Shown in pieces: positions 9,137 to 19,572 of a stretch of 64,000 bases of DNA. The notes below the pieces were generated by a model. The model was not told where the DNA came from. It worked only from the letters and a program-made list of their open reading frames with translations, and did not search any database. This stretch comes from Bimuria novae-zelandiae CBS 107.79 (Eukaryota; Ascomycota; Dothideomycetes; Pleosporales; Didymosphaeriaceae): the NCBI GenBank assembly GCA_010015655.1, contig ML976656.1, forward strand, positions 802,853 to 866,852, given 5' to 3'. Numbering within the stretch: the stretch's first letter is position 1; every line of letters begins with the position of its first letter. The translations under genes were made by a program, and so were the position numbers.

Positions 9137-12115
9137 ATGCGTCTAGACGTGAAGGTACGACAAAATGCGCCTGCACAGGCATTATAAGAGCGAACAGGAG
9201 GCTAACATAATTACAGAGACAGCTGTTTGCGCGGTCGGAGAGGGTCAAAGGTGAGCTTTCGCATGAGCTGTCCGAAGACGACGGTGAACTAATACAGCGT
9301 AGGAATTGGTATGATGCACGCATTCCGCAGCTACTATAGATACTTAACCGCCTCGAAGACTTCCACCCGATCGAGCCATGGATCCTCACGACTCTCTACA
9401 GCGGTACGCATGCGCCGGGTGCTTTCACGGAGACGGCGCATACTGATGGGGGACAGGTCATGTCCATATATGGTCCTACGTTTCGCAGTCGATCGTTAAG
9501 ACATTCGAGCTCTGTGACGTGCCTGTCCGAGCAGGTCGATTCATCTCACGGAAGAACTGGATAGTGGCAGGTGTGCAGCCCGCAGTGTTTACCAGAGGCG
9601 CACACGTTGACGCTATCTTCTAGGCTCGGACGACTTCCGCTTGCGCGTTTACAACTACAACACGTCGGAGAAGGTCACCGAATTCGAAGCGCATCCCGAT
9701 TACATTCGTGCGATTGCTGTCCACCCTACACAGTCTTTTGTCCTAACCGCGAGCGTGCGTACTCAACAAAGACTGCACGAGGCTCAATGCTGATATATTG
9801 GCAGGATGATATGACAATCAAGCTGTGGGATTGGGACAAGTCATGGAAATGTGCGTGCATCAGTGCCGCTGACGCTCGCTGTGCTAACCTCTGGCAGGCG
9901 TGCAGGTGTTCGAAGGCCACGGACACTATGTAATGGGCATTGCGATCAATCCCAAGGATCCCAACACATTCGCCTCGGCATGTTTGGACAGGACTGTCAA
10001 GATTTGGTCTTTGGGCAGCTCAACGCCAAACTTCACACTCGAGGCGCATGAGGCCAAGGGCGTAAACTTCATCGATTATTACCCCCAGTCCGACAAACCA
10101 TACCTCCTTACCACATCAGACGATCGAACCGTCAAGGTGTGGGATTACACAACGAAGGCGCTCATTGCGACCCTGGAAGGCCACACTTCGAATGTGAGCT
10201 TCGCAGTCTACCACCCGGAACTACCTGTCATCATATCTGGATCTGAAGACGGCACGATTAAAATTTGGCATTCGTCAACGTACCGATTAGAACAGTCGCT
10301 GAACTATGGGTTGGAACGTGCGTGGTGTGTAGCCTACCAGAAAGGCAAGAACGGCGTAGCGTTGGGTTTCGATGAGGGTGCCGTTGTCATCTCGATGGGT
10401 CGAGAAGAACCAGCAGTCAGCATGGATGCTGGTGGCAAAGTCCTTTGGGCCCGACACAATGAAATCCTCACGGCCGTGATCAAAGGCAATGAAAACCTGA
10501 AGGACTCCGAGCGACTTACCCTCCCATCCAAGGACCTTGGGTCAACTGAAATATACCCTCAGTCGCTCCTGCACTCGCCAAACGGACGTTCGGTAGCCGT
10601 ATGTGGAGATGGCGAATACATCATTTACACAGCATTGGCTCTCCGAAATCAAGCTTTCGGTTCGGCATTGGACTTTGTTTGGGCTTCTAAAGAGAACGAC
10701 AAGGACTACGCTATCCGGGAATCCTCCGCCAGCGTCAAGACCTTCCGCAACTTCAAGGAACGCAGTGCCCTCAATGTAGGTTTTTCGGCTGATGGTTTGA
10801 GTGGCGGTGTGCTTCTCGGTGTAAAAGGACAGGGTGGTATTGGCTTCTTCGACTGGGAGAGCGGTGCTCTCGTCCGCAGGATAGAAGTCGAGCCCAAGAG
10901 CGTTTACTGGTCAGAAAGCGGCGAGCTGGTCACTCTAGCAACAGACGACACGTTCTACGTCCTGCGATACTCGCGGGAGAACTATCTAGAAGCTGTGCAG
11001 AACGGCGAGGTGGATGAAGATGGCGCAGAGTCGGCCTTCGAGGTCGTGTGCGACATCAACGAGAGGTATGCCAGCAATGTTCCGTTTCTTTGGTTACAGC
11101 TAACGTGATCAGCGTCCGCACTGGTGTATGGGTCGGTGACAGCTTCATCTACACGAACAGCACGAACCGCCTGAACTACCTGGTTGGTGATCAGACCTAC
11201 ACTATTTCACACTTTGACGCGCCGCACTATTTGCTTGGGTACCTGCCAAGGGACTCAAGGATCTACGTCGCCGACAAGGACGTCAATGTTGTGTCCTTTG
11301 CCTTGTCCCTTGCTGTTGTTGAGTACCAGACTCTTGTGCTCCGTGGCGATCTCGAGGCCGCAGAGGAAGTCCTGCCTTCAGTACCTAAGGACCAGAACAA
11401 CAAGATTGCGAGGTTCCTCGAGGGTCAAGGCTACAAGGAGCTCGCTCTCAAGGTAGCCACCGACCCCGAACATCGCTTCGACCTTGCGCTCTCACTGGGC
11501 GACCTCCAGCAGGCTGTCTCCATTGCGCGCGAGCAGGACACCGAGCACAAGTGGAAGACGGTCGGCGACGCCGCCCTCGCTGGCTGGGACGTCTCGCTTG
11601 CACAAGAGTGTTTCGTGAAAGCGAAGGATCTCGGTTCTTTACTCCTCGTCTACTCGGCCACCTCGGACGCGGCCGGCCTCCGCGAACTCGCCTCTCTCGC
11701 CGAGACGGCGACGGCCAACAACGTGGCTTTCTCCGCGCTGTGGCAGCTCGGCGATGTCCAGGGCTGCATCGACCTACTCGTCAAAACGAACCGTCTCGCC
11801 GAAGCGGTGCTCTTCTCGCAAACGTACAAGCCCAGCGCGACGGCTGCGTTGGTCAAGCAGTGGAAGGCGAGCTTGGACAAGGAGGGTAAGAGCAAGGTGG
11901 GGAGACTGCTCGGGCAGCCGCCGAGCGAGGGCGAGGGCGACGAGGATATGTTTCCCGAGTGGGAGGAGTATCTGCGGTTGGAGAAGGAGGGCGGCACCGC
12001 GGAGGACCTGCCGGTGGACGAGGATGAGGTCGAAGAGGATGCTGATGGGGTGGAGGATGAGATTGCGGAGGAGGCCGAGGAGGAGGATGAGGATGAGGAC
12101 GACGAAGAGGAGTAG
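9137..12115 (+). CDS. SEC27: Coatomer beta' subunit (COPI)
   Basis: Beta'-COP is a WD40 subunit of the COPI coat that drives Golgi-to-ER retrograde transport and binds di-lysine cargo signals. I place exons at 9137-9154, 9217-9250, 9359-9403, 9457-9570, 9624-9754, 9805-9850, 9898-11065 and 11113-12115, which give 852 residues with consistent phases. Clear WD repeats include [29 protein letters not shown] and [22 protein letters not shown]. The alpha-solenoid region follows, and the C-terminus is a run of Asp and Glu. The 3' splice site before exon 3 is uncertain: the best-phased join gives V-K-D-F-H-P, where the family usually has two more residues. The 5' end, broken into tiny exons, is the only difficult part. 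Confidence 0.93.
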
Positions 12116-12568
12116 GATCTCACTCGTCGGATGCGCGAGTTGAGCATTTCGCCGGGATGATGGGGGCGTATGGGTAATGTTCATGAGCTTGGGGTTTCCT
12201 GGAGCTGGGTGAATAGGGGGTGCAAAATGATATGTTTACTTCAACGCTTGTTGCCTGATTACAAAGTGTTCTTGCTGTGGAAGGAAGTGAAGTGAAGATG
12301 GTATTTACTTGGAGCGTAAGATGCATGCTGTCTATCCGTCCATCCGTCCATCCGTCCCACTCTAGTCGAACATAACGCCATCAGACACGATCCTCCCTGA
12401 TTCGAAACAGGAAGTCATGTTTACATGCACCGGGAAAACACTCCTATATATACGTCCGATCAATGAACGGAGCAGAGTCAGTTCCGGCCGACTCCTGCAA
12501 GCCATCCATGTGCAAAAAAATCCAAACTCTCCTACCCTCCTTTACTCCTCTTCCTCACCAACGCACTC
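12116..12568. other. Convergent gap between SEC27 and MSP1
   Basis: The two genes end facing each other, so this should hold both 3' UTRs. A short tetranucleotide tract, (ATCC/GTCC)n, lies near 12334-12358. Nothing coding is supported. Confidence 0.5.
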
Positions 12569-14067
12569 CTACCGCGCCCGCGCCTCAGCATCATGGTACG
12601 CACTGTCTCTAAACCTCTCCTCTGCACTCCCGCTCTCGCTCGTCCCCTCACTACCCGTCCCATCGCTCTCCTCAGTCGTATGCACCCTACGCCCACCCTG
12701 TCTAACATGAACCCCCTCATCCCGTACATCGTCGAGCTCCTCCACCTCCACCTCCCTCAGCCCACTACCCGTGCCGAAGAAATCCTCAGTACGCAGTCCG
12801 CGCACATCGTTGGGATTCACGCCCACCCCAGCCCGCAAGCGGCCGCCACCATCTTTCTTCATTTTGCGGATGTACTCACGCACCGGGCCCATCGCCGCAT
12901 CGCGACACGCCTCTTTGATATCAGAGCCCGACATACCGGCTGAGACTCTAACGACGTAGTCGAGGTCGAAGTGCGGCGCATCGATGTGCGTCCCGCGCAG
13001 CGTGAGTTTGAAGATGCTACGGCGCTGGCTCGCGGTCGGGAGAGCGACTGGGAATTTTTTCGGCATGCGGCGCAGGATGGCTTCGTCGATGTCCTGGATG
13101 CGGTTTGTGGCGCCGAGAATGCATATACGTTGGGGATCCTTGGACCCCGCGCGCGTCGCGCTCGTCAGCCCGTCCCACTGCGTCATGAATTCCGCCTTGA
13201 CCATGCCGGAGGCCTCGTGCTCGCCGGTGCGGCGCTGGCCGAGGACGGCGTCGATCTCGTCGATGAAGACGATGGTGGGTTGCAACTTTCGCGCCAGCGA
13301 AAAGACGGCGGAGACGAGCTTGTTAGAGTCACCGTACCATTTCTCGGTTATGGTCGAGATGTGCAGGTTTATGAAACAAGCGCCGGATTCGTGGGCGAGA
13401 GCTTTAGCGAGCATGGTTTTGCCGCAGCCGGGGGGACCGTAGAGGAGGACGCCGGGCGGGGCGGAGAGGAGGGACGAGGAGTGCGAGTAGAGGTGTGGGA
13501 GGGTGAGGGGGTAGATGACGGATTCTTTGAGCTCTTCGATGATGGAGTCGAGGCCGCCGATGTCTAGACAATGCTTATTAGTAAATGTTCAGCAATACTG
13601 TTTCGAGAGGGAACAGATTGGAGGGTGGTGTGTACCGTCGAACGACACGGGAATCTCTTCTGGCGCAACGACCTCCATGGCGATGGTCTGCTCGTACGCA
13701 TTCAGGTTCAACTCTTCTATACGCGACTTGCCCCCTCTCCTTCTCCGCTCGTGCTCGTTCTCGCTGTCGCTATCATACCCATCTCTTGCTTTGTTCTCCA
13801 GTATAGCGCCCAGTTTGCGGTTCGCGGCAGAAGCCTTGCGCTGCGCTTCCTCTTTTTGTTGGGAGTCGGGGTCGAGTCGTGACAGGAGATTCCGAAGGAC
13901 GAAGAAGGCTATTAAAGGCTGCACACGCACGTTAGTAAATCACCCAACATGGTGCTGCACCCCTCCAGGGGAAAGGAAATGCACAGCGCAGGAAAACGTA
14001 CGGCGGCCGCGGCCATGAGTATGTCTGGGAGGTAGCCAGTGAGACTACTCTTCTTATTGGAGCTCAT
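12569..14067 (-). CDS. MSP1: Msp1-type AAA ATPase of the mitochondrial outer membrane
   Basis: Msp1 (ATAD1 in animals) extracts mislocalised tail-anchored proteins from the mitochondrial outer membrane. Exons are 14067-14002, 13918-13636 and 13563-12569, giving 447 residues. The N-terminus carries one hydrophobic anchor (about residues 13-35). A linker follows containing AMEVVAPEEIPVSFDDIGGL, the usual entry to this AAA domain. Walker A is GPPGCGKT and Walker B is IVFIDEIDAV, followed by GATNR and the arginine-rich second region of homology. A low-complexity tail of roughly 70 residues, rich in Glu, Ser and Arg, extends past the usual end. It is divergent with TIM21, so two mitochondrial genes share one promoter region. 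Confidence 0.92.
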
Positions 14068-14302
14068 TGTGTCGAGTCTACCTCCTCAACTCGTAGTGCG
14101 CGTGTGGGAAGAATATATCGGCGGGTGACAAGCAAAGGCGGAAGCGGCGATGAGTTGTCTCGCGAAGTCGCAAGCATGGCGTTGTTCCGCATCCGCGACG
14201 GCGCACGCCACGCGCCTGGCAGATCGCCAAGGCCGAGGCCTGCCTCCACTTCACCTTGCGTCGTCCCATCCCCCTGGACCGTATACAAGCATAGCTACCA
14301 CA
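14068..14302. promoter_or_regulatory. Shared promoter of MSP1 and TIM21
   Basis: Only 235 bp separate the two divergent start codons, so both promoters and leaders must fit here. I recognise no specific factor site with confidence. Confidence 0.55.
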
Positions 14303-15083
14303 ATGGCGTCGATATACAAACCGACCGAGGCGATCCAGCTCCTCCGCCTAGTCACGAAACGCCCATTCACCGTCCAGCGGAGACCCGCCACACGCATCGC
14401 ATTTTCCACGTCCCGGCCCGCGCAAGCAGCACAGAGCTCGAGCAGCACACCTCCCCCACAACCGACGCGGAGAGCAGTCACCGTGACCAATGACACAGGG
14501 GCTGTACGCTGGAGCGAGCTCTCGCCCGGCGAGAAGGCGTCACGGACGGTCCAGCAATCCTTCAATCTCTCCGTAGTGCTCGTCGGCGTGGTCATGACCG
14601 TACGATCCCTTTACCTCCACACCACACCCACGTTTCAGCTAGGCTGATGTGCAGCAGTGCGGCGTAGGCTACTTCCTCTTCGCCGACGTCTTCAGCCCCG
14701 ACTCCAAAACCGCACACTTCAACCGCGCGACGACTGCCATCCGCAACCACCCCGAATGCCAGCGCCTGCTCGGGCCCGGGAGCGAGATCAGCGCGCACGG
14801 CGAAAACTCGTGGTCGCGCTTAGCACGTAATCGGTACGTTTCGTCTACGACTGAGATGGATAAGTGGGGCACAGAGCATCTGCGGTTTAGGTTTTACGTG
14901 GAAGGTCCGCTGGGCCAGGGCGTGGTGCATGTACACCTCACGAAGCGGCCGAGTCAGGACGAGTACGAGTATCATACGTTGGCGGTCGATGTGAAGGGGC
15001 ATAAGAGGGTGTATTTGGAGAATGCGGATGAGAAGACGGGAAGCAAGGTTGCGCCGAAGATTTTTGGGGCGCGGTGGTGGTGA
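14303..15083 (+). CDS. TIM21: TIM23-complex subunit Tim21
   Basis: Tim21 sits in the mitochondrial inner membrane, links the TOM and TIM23 translocases, and connects import to the respiratory chain. Exon 1 is 14303-14599. Exon 2 starts at 14655 or 14658 (both in phase after a CAGCAG acceptor) and ends at 15083, giving about 241 residues. The start has an Arg-rich presequence without acidic residues (about 1-45). A membrane segment spans the intron (about 90-110). The intermembrane-space domain contains DVFSPDSKTAHFNRA, WGTEHLRFRFYVEGPLGQGV and KRPSQDEYEY, all hallmarks of the family. The protein ends in a short Trp-Trp. Confidence 0.93.
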
Positions 15084-15441
15084 GGGGAAAGGAAGAGGGA
15101 GGAAGAGGGAGTGGCAGTGTGTTGAGCAATGAGGAACTAGCGGCTTCTACTATACCTTCGAGCAATATCTTCACTGCGACATAGGGTAGGGAAGTGCGTG
15201 CGGCGTCACGTTTACTTCCGAGCTATGCAACGCGGAACTGCATGCTTTCTGCCTCACGCATTCCATGCGGTGATCCTACTCAAGAAATTGAACCGTTTGC
15301 AAACACAACACGGAACGGAATGGCCCGAATAATGAACACATTGTGTCATGCCATTGCCTATGCTAGCTTTGTGCCTTTTCTAGCGTTTCTGCATACCTCA
15401 CCCATCATGCTCGCAGCCTCATCGATCCACATTGTCCACGC
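15084..15441. other. Convergent gap between TIM21 and the ACBP gene
   Basis: TIM21 and the ACBP gene end facing each other here. The 358 bp probably hold two 3' UTRs. Nothing else is seen. Confidence 0.5.
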
Positions 15442-15903
15442 TTACTTCAAGTGCGTCTGAATCAGCGACTCCCCAAGCTCAATGTACTTCTTCTCCGCGT
15501 CCTCCTGAGACGTGCCCGCGTCGACGACCTCCTGCCACCTCTTGCGCTTGGCCTTGCCCTATTCCAGCGTCAGCACCTACCCATCTACCCTTCATCCATT
15601 CTTATAACCCCACTCGTAGTTTGTCTCCGTAGTCCCGACGAGCGAACGGGATATACCCTGGAGAGGGAAGAGGGGAAGCGACGTACAGTAAAGTCCATCA
15701 TACCCGGCTTAGCCGCCTTCTCGATGTCCTCGCCCTGCGCGACTTTGGCGTACGCGTATAACTACCCATCCATTAGCATATCCCTCTCCTCTCCTATTCC
15801 TGCTTTCCTCTGAATCACTCACGTTCAGCAAATCATCATTGCTTGGCCCGCTCTTGATCTCGCGCGTCTTTGCGTACACTTCGTTGAACTTTGCGGACGG
15901 CAT
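15442..15903 (-). CDS. ACB1: Acyl-CoA-binding protein
   Basis: This small cytosolic protein binds and carries medium- and long-chain acyl-CoA esters. Exons are 15903-15823, 15761-15687 and 15558-15442, giving 90 residues against a usual 86-105. The sequence shows the four-helix pattern: MPSAKFNEVYAKTREIK, the Tyr-containing helix LYAYAKVAQG, the signature PGMMDFTGKAKRKRWQ, and the last helix SQEDAEKKYIELGESL. It is easily missed because all three exons are tiny. The leader contains a 5-bp microsatellite about 45 bp before the ATG. An acyl-CoA desaturase and an acyl-CoA synthetase lie elsewhere in the window. Confidence 0.93.
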
Positions 15904-15947
15904 TGTGGGTAGTTTTTCCGTTGGTTGAAAAGAGTATTTAGGGTTCG

Positions 15948-15988
15948 GGTTGGTTTGGTTTGGTTTGGTTTGGTTTGGTTTGGTTGGT
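15948..15988. repeat. Pentanucleotide microsatellite (GGTTT)n
   Basis: About seven GGTTT units lie just upstream of the ACBP start. On the sense strand of that gene they read AAACC and probably fall in the leader or core promoter. Repeat number is likely to vary between strains. Confidence 0.9.
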
Positions 15989-16278
15989 AGGGAGGTGAGA
16001 TGGTGGTATTTGGGAGGGTAGAGGTGTTGGGAAGGCTGTGGCGGGGTAGGAGCAGGGATGGTGGGGCAGGAGCGGCGGATGACGCAGGAAGGCGGGGGTC
16101 ATGTGAAGATGCGGTGCCTAGGTAGAATAATGTTGCACATGGGATTTGTGTATTCTAGGCAGTTGGAAATGTATATTTGGCATGTGGGGGCAAGGGGTGT
16201 ATACGCCATATGAGGGGATGTTTACTTCGTCTGTGATACTTTTAAATCTGGAGAGAACTGCAGGAGGCCAGTTATGCC

Positions 16279-16608
16279 TCATACGAAGGCACTCTGAGCC
16301 TCTCGTCTAGCAGTACGCTCTGCCTGCTCCATAGTTTGCCGCAGCTCTGCCGCCGTAGGGTTGCAGTTGCCATGGATCCACCACTCAGGTTTCTAGTATT
16401 GAAACAAAAATCTAGGTATCCTGTGCTGCACCAGAATGGTCAGCCCTTGTGCTCCAAACTTCTAACAGGCGCTATCATGGCTTACCTCCGCCCCATGGAC
16501 TGACCAAAGTGCGCGATATCCTCAACAGAGTGCGCCCCCTCTGCCAGTCCGACGCTGACAGCCTTCGTTGACGACGGAGCATCCGAGTGGCTGTAGCTTG
16601 CCTCTTTC
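16279..16608 (-). CDS. Possible small two-exon gene, unrecognised
   Basis: A frame from 16392 to 16279 reads KPEWWIHGNCNPTAAELR and continues to a stop through a charged helix rich in Glu, Arg and Ala. It looks strongly protein-like. It follows a good intron, GTAAGC at 16485 to CTAG at 16393, with a GCTGACC branch-like motif. The upstream stretch (16486-16608) is open in a frame containing VEDIAHFGQSMG, but the phases do not join cleanly, and I find no convincing start codon. It may be a small real gene with a further 5' exon, a relic, or part of the TIP41 3' region. I do not recognise the family. Confidence 0.3.
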
Positions 16609-16777
16609 TATCATGTCCTCTTATTGCATCCCGACGTGTCCTCGTATTGATGTCGATGTGAGACCAATGAGCTCCTCAGTCTGACCTCCCAACCAGGATG
16701 GTCACCGCTCCAGGGGCATTTCCACCAGAGCCGGAAATTGCGAATTATCTTCCAATCCATGCTTCCGTCGCTGCTCC

Positions 16778-17678
16778 TCATTTCAAGACCACTCTATCCG
16801 AGGACTTCTCAATCACGGGTATGAACTCGGCCAGGCGATTGGGATCCCTCATGATGGAGAGCACATCCTCTCGTGTCCCTGCGAGAGTTTTCCGCACAGT
16901 CTCGTACTTCTCCTCTCTCGCCGTGTATTCCTTGATGACCTCGCCCGTGGCAAACTCGACGAACACGCGGGTATCCCGTATCCGGAAGACGACGTCGTCC
17001 AGTCTCATGAAGAAGCGCGCCAGAAGCAAAAGCCTCGCAGGCATAACGCGGATCTTGCATGAGAACATGGCGATGCCGTTGTCAGCGAGCTCGTCTTCGT
17101 AGAGCATGACGTCGTCGAAGAAGTGGATTGGGTCGGGGCGCTTGAGCAGCGCGAGCGGTATCGGTGCATCGGTGGGTTGCATCGCAGGTTGGTCTGGGGT
17201 TGTGCCTTTGTAGTCGGTGCTGTAGGACCAATCGAAGGGCTTGACGACTTCCTTGATATCCTCGAATTGCTTTTGCCTGGTGAGGTCAGGACTGGTACGC
17301 AGGAATATGCGCGCAAATGCATAATGGCGTGCGCGCGACCTTCTCCTAAAATAGCAAAGCTTACCGATTCTGCTGCCACTCCTTTGAATACGACACCTTC
17401 AGCATAGAGTCACCCGTCTTGTCTACGCGATCGAGCGCATCGAAGGCGTTGAAGTCGATGGACCAGCCGCTCGGCACGTGTTCGATGCGCATGAAGTTGT
17501 CCCCGAATATCATCTCTGGCGGCGTGATTCCCAGCTTCTTCGTCATCTCTTCAATCGGCCCAGCCTTCAATATCGGCAGCTTACGCGTGGTGATCTTGAA
17601 GCCATCCTTGGTGATGGACGTGTCTACGTGACCGGGGGCGGCGGTATCGAGAGGCGCGCCGTTGAGCGACGACATCAT
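16778..17678 (-). CDS. TIP41: TIP41-like protein, TOR-pathway regulator
   Basis: Tip41 binds Tap42 or the PP2A-like phosphatases and modulates TOR signalling. Exons are 17678-17365 and 17276-16778, giving 270 residues, within the family range. The open frame extends upstream to a TTG at 17705. I start at the first of two adjacent ATGs, at 17678. Diagnostic stretches are FGDNFMRIEH, the segment EDIKEVVKPFDWSYSTDYKG just after the intron, and the core KRPDPIHFFDDVMLYEDELA, followed by a motif containing MPARLLLLARFFMRLD. It is divergent from the Aurora kinase gene with 300 bp between starts. Confidence 0.93.
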
Positions 17679-17978
17679 CGCACAGGCAGAAGGAGCAGAG
17701 GTCAATACGTGGACTAATGGAGCTCGCGGATCGTGCAGAAAAATGTCGCTGACGCGGGGAGGTGGGGGGGATCAGACAGCTGCTAGCGTGCATCGCTTGC
17801 GTCGCTCCTGGCAACGGCGCTTGTGTATTCGTCCAACAAACATGAAGCCCGTCCGCTCTCATCCCACATCCACTATCAATCCCGGGGGAACACTGCATTC
17901 AATTGCGCTTCTTTTCTGTTTTGCTCAAAACCTCTCTCTATTCGCCGCCTTGCAATCTTTTCTATCTCAGCAGACAGC
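17679..17978. promoter_or_regulatory. Shared promoter of TIP41 and Aurora kinase
   Basis: Three hundred bp separate the two divergent ATGs. A T- and C-rich stretch around 17905-17965 leads into the kinase start. I see no specific site that I would defend. Confidence 0.5.
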
Positions 17979-19283
17979 ATGGACGTTGCCAATCTCGAGG
18001 CCGCTTTCGAGCGCATCACCGTCACAGACGAGAACGACGACCAGCTTGTCACTACTACTACCTATTCTAAACCAAAAGTAAAAGACGCCCCTCTTAGCCT
18101 CCTTTACACCGAAGCCTATCTAACACGGTCCAAGGGCTCCCTCGCTACCTCGTCGCTGACCGGTCTCTCTGCCTCACAATCAGCTGCAAACCGCGTAAAA
18201 GTACCATTGCAGAAGCTCGCTGCATCCAACTCAGCAAAAATCGTCAACGCAAACATCACAAAGGTCACAGTCACCGTCCCATCGTCACAGAGCCGCGAGA
18301 ACCCCAGTCACCGCCGCACCCTCACCGACTCCGCCATCCACTCGCAACCAACGACCCCCAAGCAATGGCACCTGGGCATGTTCGAGATCGGCAAGCCCCT
18401 CGGCAAGGGCAAATTCGGGCGCGTGTACCTCGCCAAGGAGCGCTCCACAGGCTTCGTCTGCGCGCTCAAAGTGCTCCACAAATCCGAGATCCAGCAGGGC
18501 AAAGTCGAAAAGCAAGTCCGCCGCGAGATAGAAATCCAATCGCACCTCACACACCCCAACATCCTGCAGCTCTTCGGCCACTTCCACGACGCAAAGCGCA
18601 TCTTCCTGATCATCGAGTTCGCCGCAAAGGGCGAGCTGTACAAGCACCTGCGTCGCGAGCAGCGCTTCGCCGAGCCAAAGGCGGCGCAGTACATCGCGCA
18701 GATGGCCGCCGCGCTCAAGTACCTCCACAAGAAGCATGTCATGCACCGCGACATTAAGCCTGAGAACATCCTCGTTGGCATCCACGGCGAAATCAAAATC
18801 TCGGATTTCGGCTGGTCGGTGCATGCCCCGAATAACAGGCGCAACACCATGTGCGGCACGCTCGACTACCTGCCCCCGGAGATGCTGACGGGCCGCGGCA
18901 AGGACAACTTTTATAGCGAAAAGGTCGACCTGTGGAGTCTGGGCGTGCTGACGTATGAGTTTTTGGTCGGCGAGGCGCCCTTCGAGGATACGCAAGTTAT
19001 GACGCAGAGGAAGATTGTGAGGGGCGAGTATACGGTGCCGAACTTTGTGAGTCCCGAGGCGCGGGATTTGATTAAGAAAGTGAGGACCCTTTTATGCGCT
19101 TTGTTATCAGAGGCTGTACTGACGGTGGTGGTGTAGCTCCTTGTTTTGGACCCAGAGAAACGCATCGCTCTCGAGGATGTAGAGAGGCATCCCTGGATCG
19201 TGAAGCACTGCAAGGGCAGCGAGCGCGCGTACGACCGCATGTCTGGGGGGAAGTTCCGCGGCACTTCGGAACGGGATAGCTGA
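17979..19283 (+). CDS. IPL1: Aurora-type serine/threonine kinase
   Basis: This is the catalytic subunit of the chromosomal passenger complex, which corrects kinetochore attachments and controls mitotic exit and cytokinesis. Exons are 17979-19079 and 19137-19283, giving 415 residues. The frame is open back to a GTG at 17823, but the first in-frame ATG is 17979. After a Ser/Thr-rich N-terminus (1-130) comes the kinase domain: glycine loop [12 protein letters not shown], the VAIK-type lysine in [16 protein letters not shown], and DFGWSVHAP. The Aurora activation loop is [16 protein letters not shown], and its Thr is the usual autophosphorylation site. The second exon supplies the end of the C-lobe ([17 protein letters not shown]). 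Confidence 0.95.
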
Positions 19284-19572
19284 GGACCCTTCCCAGCAGA
19301 TGAACCCCTGATGATTTTCATATTCTCTCAGCATTGAAGTGTTCGATGCTTGGTGGCGTACATAATCTTGGCTGGCGAGGCGTCTGGTTCCTTTTCGATA
19401 GCATGACTCGGCGTTTTGGATGTCTTTTATGGCATTGGATTTTGAATCTAAACAGTTGTCGCGCTTACACGCGCGAAGCATAGCATAGCTCATAAAAGCT
19501 ACACTTACGTATTGCTCCCCAGCCCTCCGCACCCATGCCCATCGTCAGAGAGAGCGCGGCGTTAGAAACCGT

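Noticed and set aside
12971..13567. A 198-codon plus-strand frame opposite MSP1
   Set aside because: It is antisense to the AAA domain and explained by codon bias.
18285..18995. A 236-codon minus-strand frame opposite the Aurora kinase
   Set aside because: It mirrors the kinase coding sequence and has no motif of its own.
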